The notes beneath the pieces are model-generated. The model worked only from the letters and a program-made list of their open reading frames with translations. It made no database searches and was not told the origin of the DNA. Shown here one piece after another: positions 1 through 7,100 of a DNA stretch of 12,434 nt. The stretch is taken from NCBI GenBank assembly GCA_900768735.1, contig CAAGDZ010000026.1, forward strand, positions 1-12,434. Direction: 5' to 3'. The stretch is from Oscillospiraceae bacterium. GTDB taxonomy: Bacteria > Bacillota > Clostridia > Oscillospirales > Ruminococcaceae. Made by a program: the position numbers and the translations under genes. Positions within the stretch are counted from its first letter, which is position 1. Every line of letters begins with the position of its first letter.

Positions 1-114
1 GAGGCTGTTCGCGGTCAAATCGTGGATAAGAAGAATGTAAAGGTCGTGACGGGGTGTTTTACTTTTAGTTCTGACCGTGAGAGGGCGATGGAGCTTGTTT
101 TGGGGGTGGAGTAG
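1..114 (+). CDS. C-terminal end of an unidentified protein (partial)
   Basis: Frame 1 is open from the window edge to a TAG at 112-114 and gives 37 residues, starting EAVRGQIVDK and ending MELVLGVE. The T/G-rich codon use resembles the next gene, which supports a real coding end. The fragment has no recognisable motif and I cannot name the family. It is followed by an AT-rich intergenic stretch of about 200 bp, so it is probably not tightly coupled to the transporter downstream. Confidence 0.5.
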   Translation, partial: EAVRGQIVDKKNVKVVTGCFTFSSDRERAMELVLGVE

Positions 115-320
115 TGAGCTATTTGGATTGTTCAATTAGGGGATATAGGATAGAAATTCTCGTATAAGGATTGTCAAATATATTCAATATTATAATACCA
201 AATTTTTCGGCAACTTTTTTATGGTGATTTGTGTGGAAAAATGAAAATAAATGAGTAATTTTGCAGAATATTTTCGATTTTGCTAATAAAGGAAATAATA
301 ATCAATCAAAAATAAATGAA
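115..320. other. AT-rich intergenic region, no gene seen
   Basis: This stretch holds no credible open frame. It is very AT-rich and probably carries the promoter of the following transporter gene. I could not find a clear Bacteroides-type TAnnTTTG -7 element in it, and there is no Shine-Dalgarno sequence before the next gene, as is usual in Bacteroidota. Confidence 0.5.
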
Positions 321-1772
321 ATGACAGAAAAGATTCACAAATTTCTTGATGACAATCCGTGGGCACGATGGAGTGCGTTGGTTTTGTTGGCGTCGGCGAT
401 GTTTTTTGGATATATATTTGTAGATATCCTGTCACCGCTTGAATCGGAATTGCCTACATCAGCTTTGGGCTGGTCTGCTACAGACTATGGTAACTATACA
501 GGTGCAGAAACGTTTCTGAATGTCTTTGTGTTTTTCCTGATTTTTGCGGGAATTATCTTGGACAAGATGGGCGTGAGGTTTACGTCGATTTTGTCGGGTG
601 TGGTGATGCTTGTAGGTGGTGCGATGGTGTATTTTTCGTCTACTGAGGCGTTTGTTACCAGTGGCTTGAAAGAAGTGTTTGACGGTTGGCTAAATATTCC
701 GGATTCGTGGTGGAATTTCACTCCGTTTGTGGAAGGTATGCCTGCTTCGGCAAAATTTGCAGCCATTGGTTTTATGATATTCGGCTGTGGAGTTGAAATG
801 GCTGGTATTACGGTGTCACGCGGTATTGTGAAGTGGTTTACCGGCAAGGAGATGGCGCTTGCGATGGGAATTGAAATGGCTATAGCTCGAATTGGTGTTG
901 CTGTGGCGTTTGTCCTTGGTCCATACCTTGCTGCAACCGGCACGGGTGTGTTTGATGCTGAGGGAAATGAAATCATACGGTATGAAATGGATAAGCCTCT
1001 TGCCTTTGCAGCTCTCTTGCTGTGTATAGGTCTTATATGCTTTATTGCGTACAGTGTGATGGACTATAAGCTTGAAAAGCAAAAAGGAAATACTGAAGAA
1101 AAAGATGACCCGTTTAAGGTGAGTGACCTTAAGTATATATTTACATCAAAGGTGTTCTGGATTGTGTCTATGCTGTGTGTGCTATACTATTCAGCTATTT
1201 TCCCATTTCAGAACTATGCTTCGGGTATGCTTCGCAGCTCTCTTGGCATTACTCCGGATGAGGCTGCGGACATATTTTTCTGGTTCCCGTTGGGAGCAGC
1301 GGCAATCACGCCTTTTCTTGGAGCGTATCTTGACAAGAAGGGTAAGGGTGCGACAATGCTTATTTTTGGTTCAATCCTGATGATTGTGTGCCATGGTATT
1401 TTTGCGCTTGTGTTGCCTGTTGTTCAGTCAAAGCTGTTGGCTTATGCAGCGATAGTGCTTTTGGGCATCTCATTCAGCCTTGTGCCGGCAAGTTTGTGGC
1501 CTTCAGTTCCGAAGCTTGTTGATAAGAAAGTAATCGGCTCTGCATACGCTGTGATTTTCTGGATACAGAATATTGGCCTATATGGATTCCGTAAGGGTAT
1601 AGGTTCACTGCTTGATGCTGTAAATAATGGTGTTGCAGACAGAATGAACTACGACTACACAATCCCGATGCTTGTGTTTGTGGGCTGTGGAGTTGCGGCT
1701 CTCTTCTTCTCTCTGTGGCTTAAGCTTGTGGACAAGAAGAAGGGGTATGGCCTTGAGGAGCCGAATATGTAA
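321..1772 (+). CDS. MFS transporter, MFSD1-like branch
   Basis: This is a polytopic inner-membrane permease of the major facilitator superfamily. From the ATG at 321 it is 483 residues; the frame stays open back to a TTG at 261, which would add 20 polar, Asn-rich residues. I prefer the ATG because the conserved-looking text (MTEKIHKFLDDNPWARW) begins there. After a short polar N-terminus come about twelve hydrophobic segments split by a central charged loop (EKQKGNTEEKDDPF). The MFS loop 2-3 signature is visible as GIILDKMGVRF, and its second-half counterpart as GAYLDKKGKG. WARWSALVLLA at the first helix, together with long periplasmic loops rich in Trp and Gly, resembles Bacteroidota relatives of the eukaryotic MFSD1 family. 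The substrate cannot be read from sequence; peptide or organic-ion transport is a guess from the family. It stands alone, followed by a hairpin at 1781-1827. Confidence 0.85.
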   Translation: MTEKIHKFLDDNPWARWSALVLLASAMFFGYIFVDILSPLESELPTSALGWSATDYGNYTGAETFLNVFVFFLIFAGIILDKMGVRFTSILSGVVMLVGGAMVYFSSTEAFVTSGLKEVFDGWLNIPDSWWNFTPFVEGMPASAKFAAIGFMIFGCGVEMAGITVSRGIVKWFTGKEMALAMGIEMAIARIGVAVAFVLGPYLAATGTGVFDAEGNEIIRYEMDKPLAFAALLLCIGLICFIAYSVMDYKLEKQKGNTEEKDDPFKVSDLKYIFTSKVFWIVSMLCVLYYSAIFPFQNYASGMLRSSLGITPDEAADIFFWFPLGAAAITPFLGAYLDKKGKGATMLIFGSILMIVCHGIFALVLPVVQSKLLAYAAIVLLGISFSLVPASLWPSVPKLVDKKVIGSAYAVIFWIQNIGLYGFRKGIGSLLDAVNNGVADRMNYDYTIPMLVFVGCGVAALFFSLWLKLVDKKKGYGLEEPNM

Positions 1773-1780
1773 AAATAAAG

Positions 1781-1827
1781 TTGAGGGTGTCTCGCAGGAG
1801 TCTGAATGTTGTTGCGAGAGCCCTCAA
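1781..1827 (+). terminator. Hairpin downstream of the MFS gene
   Basis: Two nested inverted repeats, TTGAGGG (1781-1787) with CCCTCAA (1821-1827) and TCTCGCA (1790-1796) with TGCGAGA (1813-1819), form a 14-bp stem with a small internal bulge and a 16-nt loop. It begins 8 nt after the stop codon. The T-run after it is poor, so it could also act mainly as a 3'-end stabiliser. Confidence 0.65.
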
Positions 1828-1883
1828 TTAAAGATTTAACATTTGTTATAGGGAAAATATAGGTATAAAATCTTTCAGAAAAG

Positions 1884-1914
1884 TTGATAATTGAAAAAAT
1901 TATTCGTACCTTTG
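1884..1914 (+). promoter_or_regulatory. Bacteroides-type promoter (-33/-7)
   Basis: TTG at 1884-1886 and TACCTTTG at 1907-1914 are separated by 20 bp, matching the Bacteroidetes sigma-ABfr consensus (TTTG, 19-21 bp, TAnnTTTG). It lies 27 bp before the GTG start of the yceD fragment. This is the strongest sequence sign that the left part of the window is from Bacteroidota. Confidence 0.8.
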
Positions 1915-1941
1915 CAAAGTTTTTCCAACAGATATTAAGCC

Positions 1942-2814
1942 GTGGGAAAGTTTACGGAATATAAAATAGGACTGAAAAGTATGCCTAAGGGCTTGAATGA
2001 CTATGAGTTTAGCCTGACGAAGCAGTTTTTTGTTAATATGGAGGCGGATGATGTCCGGGATGCGGAAATCGTTGTTCGACTGCAGGTTAACAACACTGGG
2101 GCATATTATGACCTTGATTTTAAGGTCTCAGGTACTTTGACGACGGTATGTGACCGCTGTCTTGATGACTTGGTGCTCCCGATAGAAACGGGATATCATA
2201 TAGTAGTCAAGTATGGAGAGGAGTATAATGATGCGTCGGATGATGTGCTTGAGATGACCCGCGAGCATGAGATACTGACCGCAAAAACGGTGCTTCACGA
2301 CCGCATGGGCGCCGGTGTAGTCGCTATACGCCAGAGTTTACAGCAGCATAACACATCCGAGGAAAACGCCGCCGCGATTGAGCTTTTATACAATGCGGTA
2401 CAGGCGATAAAAAACGACAACGACTCCCCTGTCGGACGCGGCGAAGCGGAAGAATTTCTGCATGACGCGTCGGTTGTAGGAATAAGGGCGGAAATCACGG
2501 GTGAGATGCCCGAGGATGAAAATGTCCGCAGGCTGTTCCTGCTTGCGATGAAAGAAAGCCTTGCAAACGCAGTCCGTCATGCCGACGCCTCGGCTCTTCG
2601 GATTGATATAGGTAAAACCGACACAGCGTTCTCTCTTCGGATAACAAATGACGGAAAGCCGCCGCAGGGCGAGATAACCCCGCGCGGAGGACTGCTTAAT
2701 CTAAGCCGTCACCTTGCGCAGTACGGCGGCAGAATGGAAATAAGCCGAGAGCCGTGCTTTATGCTTACCGTGACCGTTCCGACAGACGGCGGACGGAAAA
2801 AGGAGGTATTCTGA
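1942..2814 (+). CDS. Chimeric ORF: YceD/DUF177 N-terminus joined to a histidine kinase C-terminus
   Basis: One 290-codon frame holds two unrelated halves. Residues 1-~103 are the N-terminal part of a Bacteroidetes YceD/DUF177 protein (starts MGKFTEYKIGLKSMPKG; CDRC Cys pair at 70 and 73, then VKYGEEYNDASDDV). YceD is normally about 170-190 residues and lies upstream of rpmF (L32). Here its second half and rpmF are missing. From about residue 105 the text is a sensor kinase of the HisKA_3/NarX-like type or a close relative: HDRMG with candidate phospho-acceptor His119, N-box KESLANAVRHA (Glu205, Asn209), G1 box TNDGK (236-238 NDG) and G2 box RGGLLNLSRHL. The kinase lacks its N-terminal membrane or sensor part. 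The stop overlaps the next start (TGATG), tying the kinase to the response regulator. GTG at 1942 is chosen from the family start and the promoter at 1884-1914; ATG at 1981 is the alternative. The frame is real in this sequence, but the protein is probably an assembly product rather than a natural fusion. Confidence 0.8.
   Translation: MGKFTEYKIGLKSMPKGLNDYEFSLTKQFFVNMEADDVRDAEIVVRLQVNNTGAYYDLDFKVSGTLTTVCDRCLDDLVLPIETGYHIVVKYGEEYNDASDDVLEMTREHEILTAKTVLHDRMGAGVVAIRQSLQQHNTSEENAAAIELLYNAVQAIKNDNDSPVGRGEAEEFLHDASVVGIRAEITGEMPEDENVRRLFLLAMKESLANAVRHADASALRIDIGKTDTAFSLRITNDGKPPQGEITPRGGLLNLSRHLAQYGGRMEISREPCFMLTVTVPTDGGRKKEVF
2235..2275. other. Probable chimeric junction between two genomes
   Basis: Left of here the protein text is Bacteroidetes YceD and the codons are T/G-ended and AT-rich. 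Right of here it is Clostridia kinase text with C/G-richer codons and, soon after, GGAGG ribosome sites. The switch falls within a few codons around the segment GTGCTTGAGATG (2245-2256), where either family could plausibly supply the sequence. No insertion-sequence end, direct repeat or integrase is seen at the join. Confidence 0.75.
2801..2807 (+). promoter_or_regulatory. Ribosome binding site of the response regulator
   Basis: AGGAGGT lies inside the last codons of the kinase, 6 nt before the ATG at 2814. It fixes the start of the regulator at 2814 rather than the upstream in-frame ATG at 2754, and shows kinase-regulator translational coupling. Confidence 0.85.
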
Positions 2815-3464
2815 TGATTCATGTACTTGCAGTAGACGACCAGCGGATTGCGCGTGAATATATGGAGCGTATCGTAACGGACGGAGACGGCTACGAGCTT
2901 GTAGGCAGCGTATCCGACGCAGAGCTTGCCTTGCTGATTTGTCAGCGACGTCAGGTTGACCTTGTGCTGATGGACGTCTGCACAAAGGGTACAAAGGACG
3001 GCATCGAGGTTGCCGCCCTGCTTAAACAAAGCCATCCTAAGCTTAAAATAATCATCGTTACCTCTATGGTCGAGGAGAGCTTTTTAAAGCGGGCGCGCTC
3101 GGCGGGCGCGGACAGCTTCTGGTATAAGGACGCAAGCCCCGAGGCGCTTATCGAGGTCATGGACAGAACCGTTGCGGGCGAGCGGCTGTTTCCGGGCAAG
3201 ACACCCGCGGTAAAGCTCGGAAACGGCACAAGCGCCGAGCTTACCGAGGCGCAGATAAAGGTACTGCGGCTTGTATGCGAGGGACTGGAGTACAGCGAAA
3301 TTGCACAAAGGCTCGGCTGCTCGGTAAACAATGTAAAATATCACATCTCGCAGATTCTTCAGATTACCGGCTATGCCAGCAAGACACGGCTTGCCATAGC
3401 CGTGACAAACAAGCATTTTATTATCCCTAATCTGCCCGAGGATAGGGAAACAGACGAAATATAG
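2814..3464 (+). CDS. NarL/FixJ-family response regulator (REC + LuxR-type HTH)
   Basis: This 216-residue DNA-binding response regulator is the likely partner of the kinase immediately upstream, whose stop codon it overlaps. The receiver domain (residues 1-~120) has the acidic pair Asp8-Asp9, phospho-acceptor Asp54 in LVLMDV, Thr83 in IIVTS and Lys105 in FWYKDAS, so all phosphorylation residues are present. The LuxR/GerE helix-turn-helix covers about 146-206 (LTEAQIKVLRLVCEGLEYSE, then IAQRLGCSVNNVKYHI), with the usual Glu before the HTH and the VKYH recognition helix. Such proteins bind short inverted repeats as dimers once phosphorylated. A suitable palindrome lies 74 bp downstream at 3538-3553, upstream of the next gene. 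The gene ends in a clear terminator at 3487-3517. The signal is unknown because the sensor part of the kinase is missing. Confidence 0.92.
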   Translation: MIHVLAVDDQRIAREYMERIVTDGDGYELVGSVSDAELALLICQRRQVDLVLMDVCTKGTKDGIEVAALLKQSHPKLKIIIVTSMVEESFLKRARSAGADSFWYKDASPEALIEVMDRTVAGERLFPGKTPAVKLGNGTSAELTEAQIKVLRLVCEGLEYSEIAQRLGCSVNNVKYHISQILQITGYASKTRLAIAVTNKHFIIPNLPEDRETDEI

Positions 3465-3486
3465 CAAAACGGAATAAGCGTATACG

Positions 3487-3517
3487 ACCGCGGCTGATAA
3501 TTCAAGCCGCGGTTTTT
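3487..3517 (+). terminator. Rho-independent terminator after the regulator
   Basis: A perfect 9-bp stem, ACCGCGGCT (3487-3495) with AGCCGCGGT (3505-3513), has a 9-nt loop and is followed by a T-run through 3517. It closes the kinase-regulator unit, so the next gene needs its own promoter. Confidence 0.9.
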
Positions 3518-3537
3518 CTATGAAAAATATCCCCCGA

Positions 3538-3553
3538 CTACCCATTCGGGTAG
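3538..3553 (+). promoter_or_regulatory. Palindromic operator candidate
   Basis: CTACCC (3538-3543) and GGGTAG (3548-3553) form a perfect 6-bp inverted repeat with a 4-nt centre, ATTC. Its right edge abuts the position expected for a -35 element of the -10 at 3576. Half-sites and spacing of this kind are usual for NarL/LuxR-type dimers. Binding by the adjacent regulator is inferred. Confidence 0.6.
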
Positions 3554-3575
3554 GGAAAAAACGGAAAGAATATTG

Positions 3576-3581
3576 TATACT
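3576..3581 (+). promoter_or_regulatory. -10 element of an activator-type promoter
   Basis: TATACT matches the sigma-70 -10 at five of six positions. At the 17-bp distance the -35 position (3553-3558) reads GGGAAA, unlike TTGACA. A weak or absent -35 replaced by an adjacent palindrome is typical of a class II activated promoter. It would drive the pseudo-receiver gene and perhaps the large gene after it. Confidence 0.5.
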
Positions 3582-3621
3582 TACAGCATAATAGCAAGGC
3601 TATGCTCATTTTAAGACAGCG

Positions 3622-3630
3622 GGAGGTGAT
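3622..3630 (+). promoter_or_regulatory. Strong Shine-Dalgarno pointing to a non-AUG start
   Basis: GGAGGTGAT is a nine-base perfect complement of the 16S rRNA 3' end. The codon at the ideal distance (7 nt after GGAGG) is ATA at 3634; ATT at 3631 is also in frame. The first standard start in frame, GTG at 3646, is 19 nt away, too far for good initiation. Confidence 0.65.
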
Positions 3631-3633
3631 ATT

Positions 3634-4017
3634 ATACGCAGGATAGTGGTGGATATGCAGAATGTCCTTTTCACCGACGCCGTAGCAGGAGCATTGCGGG
3701 ATTTCGATTCCGACTTTGACGTACTGAGAAGCGAAGACCCACAGAAGACATCGGATATGTGCAGCTATGTTAGCGCAAATATCCTTATTATGGAGGTCAC
3801 CTCTCACTCTCCGTGGACGCTTGAGCAACGCATGAAAATCCGCGACGAGCAAAAGCAGACAAATCCCAACTGCAAAATAGTGCTTATTGTCGATGAAAAC
3901 GCCGATAAAAGGCTTGCAGACAGAGTGCGTCTTGCAAAAAAGGACGGTCTTATCGACGGATTTCTGTACGGCTCGGTTTCTGCGGCTTATCTCTCGGCTG
4001 TTGTTGATACGCTTTAA
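3634..4017 (+). CDS. Degenerate receiver-domain protein (Glu in place of phospho-Asp)
   Basis: This stand-alone receiver-like protein is 127 residues from the ATA at 3634, or 123 from the GTG at 3646. The fold pattern follows a REC domain: beta1 RRIVVDMQN, beta3 NILIMEV, beta4 KIVLIVDEN, and a beta5 region DGFLYGSVSAAYL. Aligned to the neighbouring regulator, each key residue is changed: the acidic pair is Asp7-Met8, the phospho-acceptor is Glu54, the Thr is Asp87 and the Lys is a Gly near residue 113. It therefore cannot be phosphorylated in the usual way. Glu at the acceptor site often mimics the phosphorylated state, so it may act as a constitutive partner or decoy. There is no DNA-binding domain. 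It sits between the regulator and a large secreted protein and is preceded by its own operator-type promoter. The function is not known. The upstream start is preferred because it completes beta1. Confidence 0.72.
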   Translation: MRRIVVDMQNVLFTDAVAGALRDFDSDFDVLRSEDPQKTSDMCSYVSANILIMEVTSHSPWTLEQRMKIRDEQKQTNPNCKIVLIVDENADKRLADRVRLAKKDGLIDGFLYGSVSAAYLSAVVDTL

Positions 4018-4058
4018 AAGGCGGCATAGCAAAATGTATAAGGAAAGGGATATTATTC

Positions 4059-4084
4059 CCCGCCGGACGCCGTGCGCCGGCGGG
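4059..4084 (+). repeat. GC-rich intergenic hairpin
   Basis: CCCGCCGG (4059-4066) and CCGGCGGG (4077-4084) form a perfect 8-bp stem with a 10-nt loop. No T-run follows, so it is not a standard terminator. It lies between the pseudo-receiver and the large secreted-protein gene, 33 nt before the latter's ribosome site, and may be an mRNA processing, stability or attenuation element. Confidence 0.5.
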
Positions 4085-4133
4085 AGCAAGGCATTACGGC
4101 ACGGGAAACGGTTATTAAAAGGAGGAAAACACC

Positions 4134-7100
4134 ATGAGAACAAAAACGAACAGGCTTTTCGGCATACTGCTGGGCACCGCCGTGGTTGCGGTGCTGATGA
4201 TTGCCGGTCTGTTTACCATGACTGCGTATGCAGAAGGAGCGGAAGATTATGTTTCGGCATATACCTACTATGCTCTGAAGGATCTGATGGCAAACGCACC
4301 CGAAAACGGCAATACGCGCTATATCTCGCTTGCAGCAGACATCAGTATTACTCAGGATGTGAATGACATGATGCTGGAGCTTACAAGCGCAAAGCAGAAG
4401 GTTGTGCTTGACCTTAACGGTCACTCAATTGTCCGCACATCAAACACGACTGACAAGGCTGTAATAAACCTTGAACAGGGCGAGCTCACCATCACCGACA
4501 GCAGTAAGGGTAAAGGTATGATTCTCGCAAAGCTCAACTATGACAGTGCCTATACACGTTCGGGCGCGGTTATGGTAAACGGCGGTAAGCTGACAATAGA
4601 CAGCGGTCTGATATCAAGCGAGGGTGATACTCTCTATGCGGTTTATATCCGCGGCGGCTCTACCGTAATAAACGGCGGTATGTTCAACGGCTCGCTGTTC
4701 GGTCTTCTTGTTGACGGCGACTACAGCACTCCCGGAACAAATATTACCGTAAACGGCGGCGAATACACAGGCGGAGAAGCTGCTATTTTCATGGGAAGAA
4801 ACTTTTTCGCACCAGACAACGATATTTACTCCGCACGTATAAACAACGCAACAGCCTACGCTATGGTATTCTTTGCTACATATTACAGCACGGTATCAAG
4901 CCATGTTGCGCCCAATACTATCGTAACTGCGTATAACAAGGACGGCGAGGTAACCGACACCTACGACCGCACCAAGTCATATACTATGGACACGTTCGCT
5001 AATCAGCGCATTATGGAGGGCTACAAGATTGTATTCAGCACAAAGTCCCCCGTTACCGAAATATCGGAGCACATAACCGTTCCTATAGCGGGAGATAAGG
5101 TCTGCGATGCAATCGAGTACCGCGACCAGAGCAACATATCGACAAGCTCCATTGAATGGTTTGACGAGGACGGAAAAGAGATGTCCTCAACCGACGTATT
5201 CGAGAAAAACGTATCCTATACGGTAAAGATTAAGCTTACTACCTATACCGACACATGCCTTGACAAAAACATCACTGCTACGGTAAACGACAGCGAGGCT
5301 AATATATGCGTTACCGACTCATACTGCTCGACCGCAGTGCTGACCTACACCTTCCCGCCTACGACTATCAGATGGCTTACAGGTACGATACAGTTTACCA
5401 CAGCCGCAAATCCCGGAAATCCGATTGGGGTTGTAATCAAAGACTTGCCGGGCACCTTCAGCGCATCATCTCTGGTGTATCAGTGGCAGTATAAAAGCGG
5501 ATCTGCGTGGTTAGATATATCTGGCGAGTCTGCAAAGACGAAAAACTATACTCCCACCACCGATATGCTCGGAAAGGGAATCCGCCTTGTAGTAAGTTTT
5601 TCCGGCGACTATTACTACGGCAATATAGTAAGCGACGGTATTACGGTAACAAAGCTGTTCAACTATACCGCGCCCGAATCACCGATACTCAGCGTCCTGA
5701 AAAACGAGAGCACGAGCGAATATACCACAATACGCATATCAAACTTCAGAGCCACGCAGGAATATGTACTCTACGACAGCGAAGTGGCTGTTTCGGACAT
5801 TGACTGGACGCATAATCCGATAACCACGGTAGATACAACTGACCTTACCCCCGACTGCACCTATTACATCTACACCCGCATAAAGGAAACCGATACCACA
5901 CAGGCAAGCGTCGGCGTAAGCTGCGAAAGTATCAGGACTACCGACCAGTGCTGGCTGAAAAAGCTCACGCTGACAGATACAACAACGGGCGTAACCTATG
6001 AGCCGTATGGCACAGGCGGAAAGAACAGCAACATCTATATTCCGATAAACGGCAGCATTACCCTCACCGTAAATACACAGCCGTCAAATGCGGCAAAATG
6101 GTCATACTTCAAGTTTGAGCCGCAGTCTACCACCGATCTGTTTACCTTCGGCGACGGCTCATCATCAATAGCGGTAAGCTCGGGAAGTATGCCTTCGACC
6201 ATCACCCTTAAAGCAGGAAGCACAAAAGGCATGATAAGCATGTGGGCGCACTACGGAATAACCTCGGATAACTACGGCACATGGTATGTCATAGTATACG
6301 ACCCTGCAAATATCACAGGCACCAACATCGAAATAGCAAACGAGCCTTCTTATGATAACATCACGCTTAACGAGGGCGACTCATATACTCCGCCGGCACA
6401 GGATTTGTCAAATGTGCTTATTCCCGCAGTGGCTAACAGCCAGTCTACCGTGCAGTGGAGTGTTATCGGCGGCTACGGAACATTCGGCTCGACAATTTAT
6501 GCCACCGAAAACGAATATATAAAGATAAATCCGACTACCGGCGAAGTCACCGCACTAAAATCCACCGACGGACTAAGCACGGACGCGGCGTGGAACAAGC
6601 AGGTCGTACTCCGGTTTTTAAGTAACGATGGCAGTACATACATGGCAAACTACAATGCCTACACGGTAAATGTAAGCTCGACTGAAATCCCCGTTGACAG
6701 CGTGGATATTGTGCCGTCAGCCGTTACGATGGCGCCGGGCGCAAGCAGGATGCTTGTGGCTCTCATAAACCCGCTGAACTCAACTGTAGTTGATGATATA
6801 ACCTGGGGCAAGGTAAGCGGAAGCAGCAAGATTACCGTCGATTCCGTTTCCGGCAAGGTTACCGTAGCCGCTGACGCCGCAGAGGGCGAAACTGCGGTTA
6901 TCAAGGCGACATACGGCGGCAAGACCGGCACCTGCAAGGTAACGGTTGCGATTGATACTTATTCGGTTACCGTGACAAACGGCTCGGCTTATGTAAGCTC
7001 TAAAGCGGTAACCTATGCAAAATCAGGAACAACTGTATCGCTGAAAGCAAATACAGCGCCCTCGGGCAAAACATTCGACAAGTGGGTTGTAGAGAGCGGA

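Noticed and set aside
494..976. 160-codon minus-strand frame inside the MFS gene
   Set aside because: It is the antisense shadow of a clearly coding membrane-protein gene, Ser/Thr/Pro-rich low-quality protein without any recognisable motif.
2235..2275. Mobile-element or phage attachment explanation for the lineage switch
   Set aside because: No integrase, transposase, terminal inverted repeats, target duplication or tRNA end is visible near the join.
1942..2814. A natural YceD-histidine kinase fusion as a new signalling protein
   Set aside because: The lineage of all surrounding signals changes at the same point and both parent genes are cut mid-domain, which fits an assembly chimera better.
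3538..4143. 201-codon minus-strand frame opposite the pseudo-receiver gene
   Set aside because: It covers the operator, promoter and ribosome site of the plus-strand gene and its protein shows no family features; the plus-strand frame has receiver-domain text and a perfect Shine-Dalgarno.
3887..4366. 159-codon plus-strand frame overlapping the pseudo-receiver and the large surface protein
   Set aside because: It is a frame-shifted reading of both real genes, basic and Arg-rich, without a ribosome site or domain.
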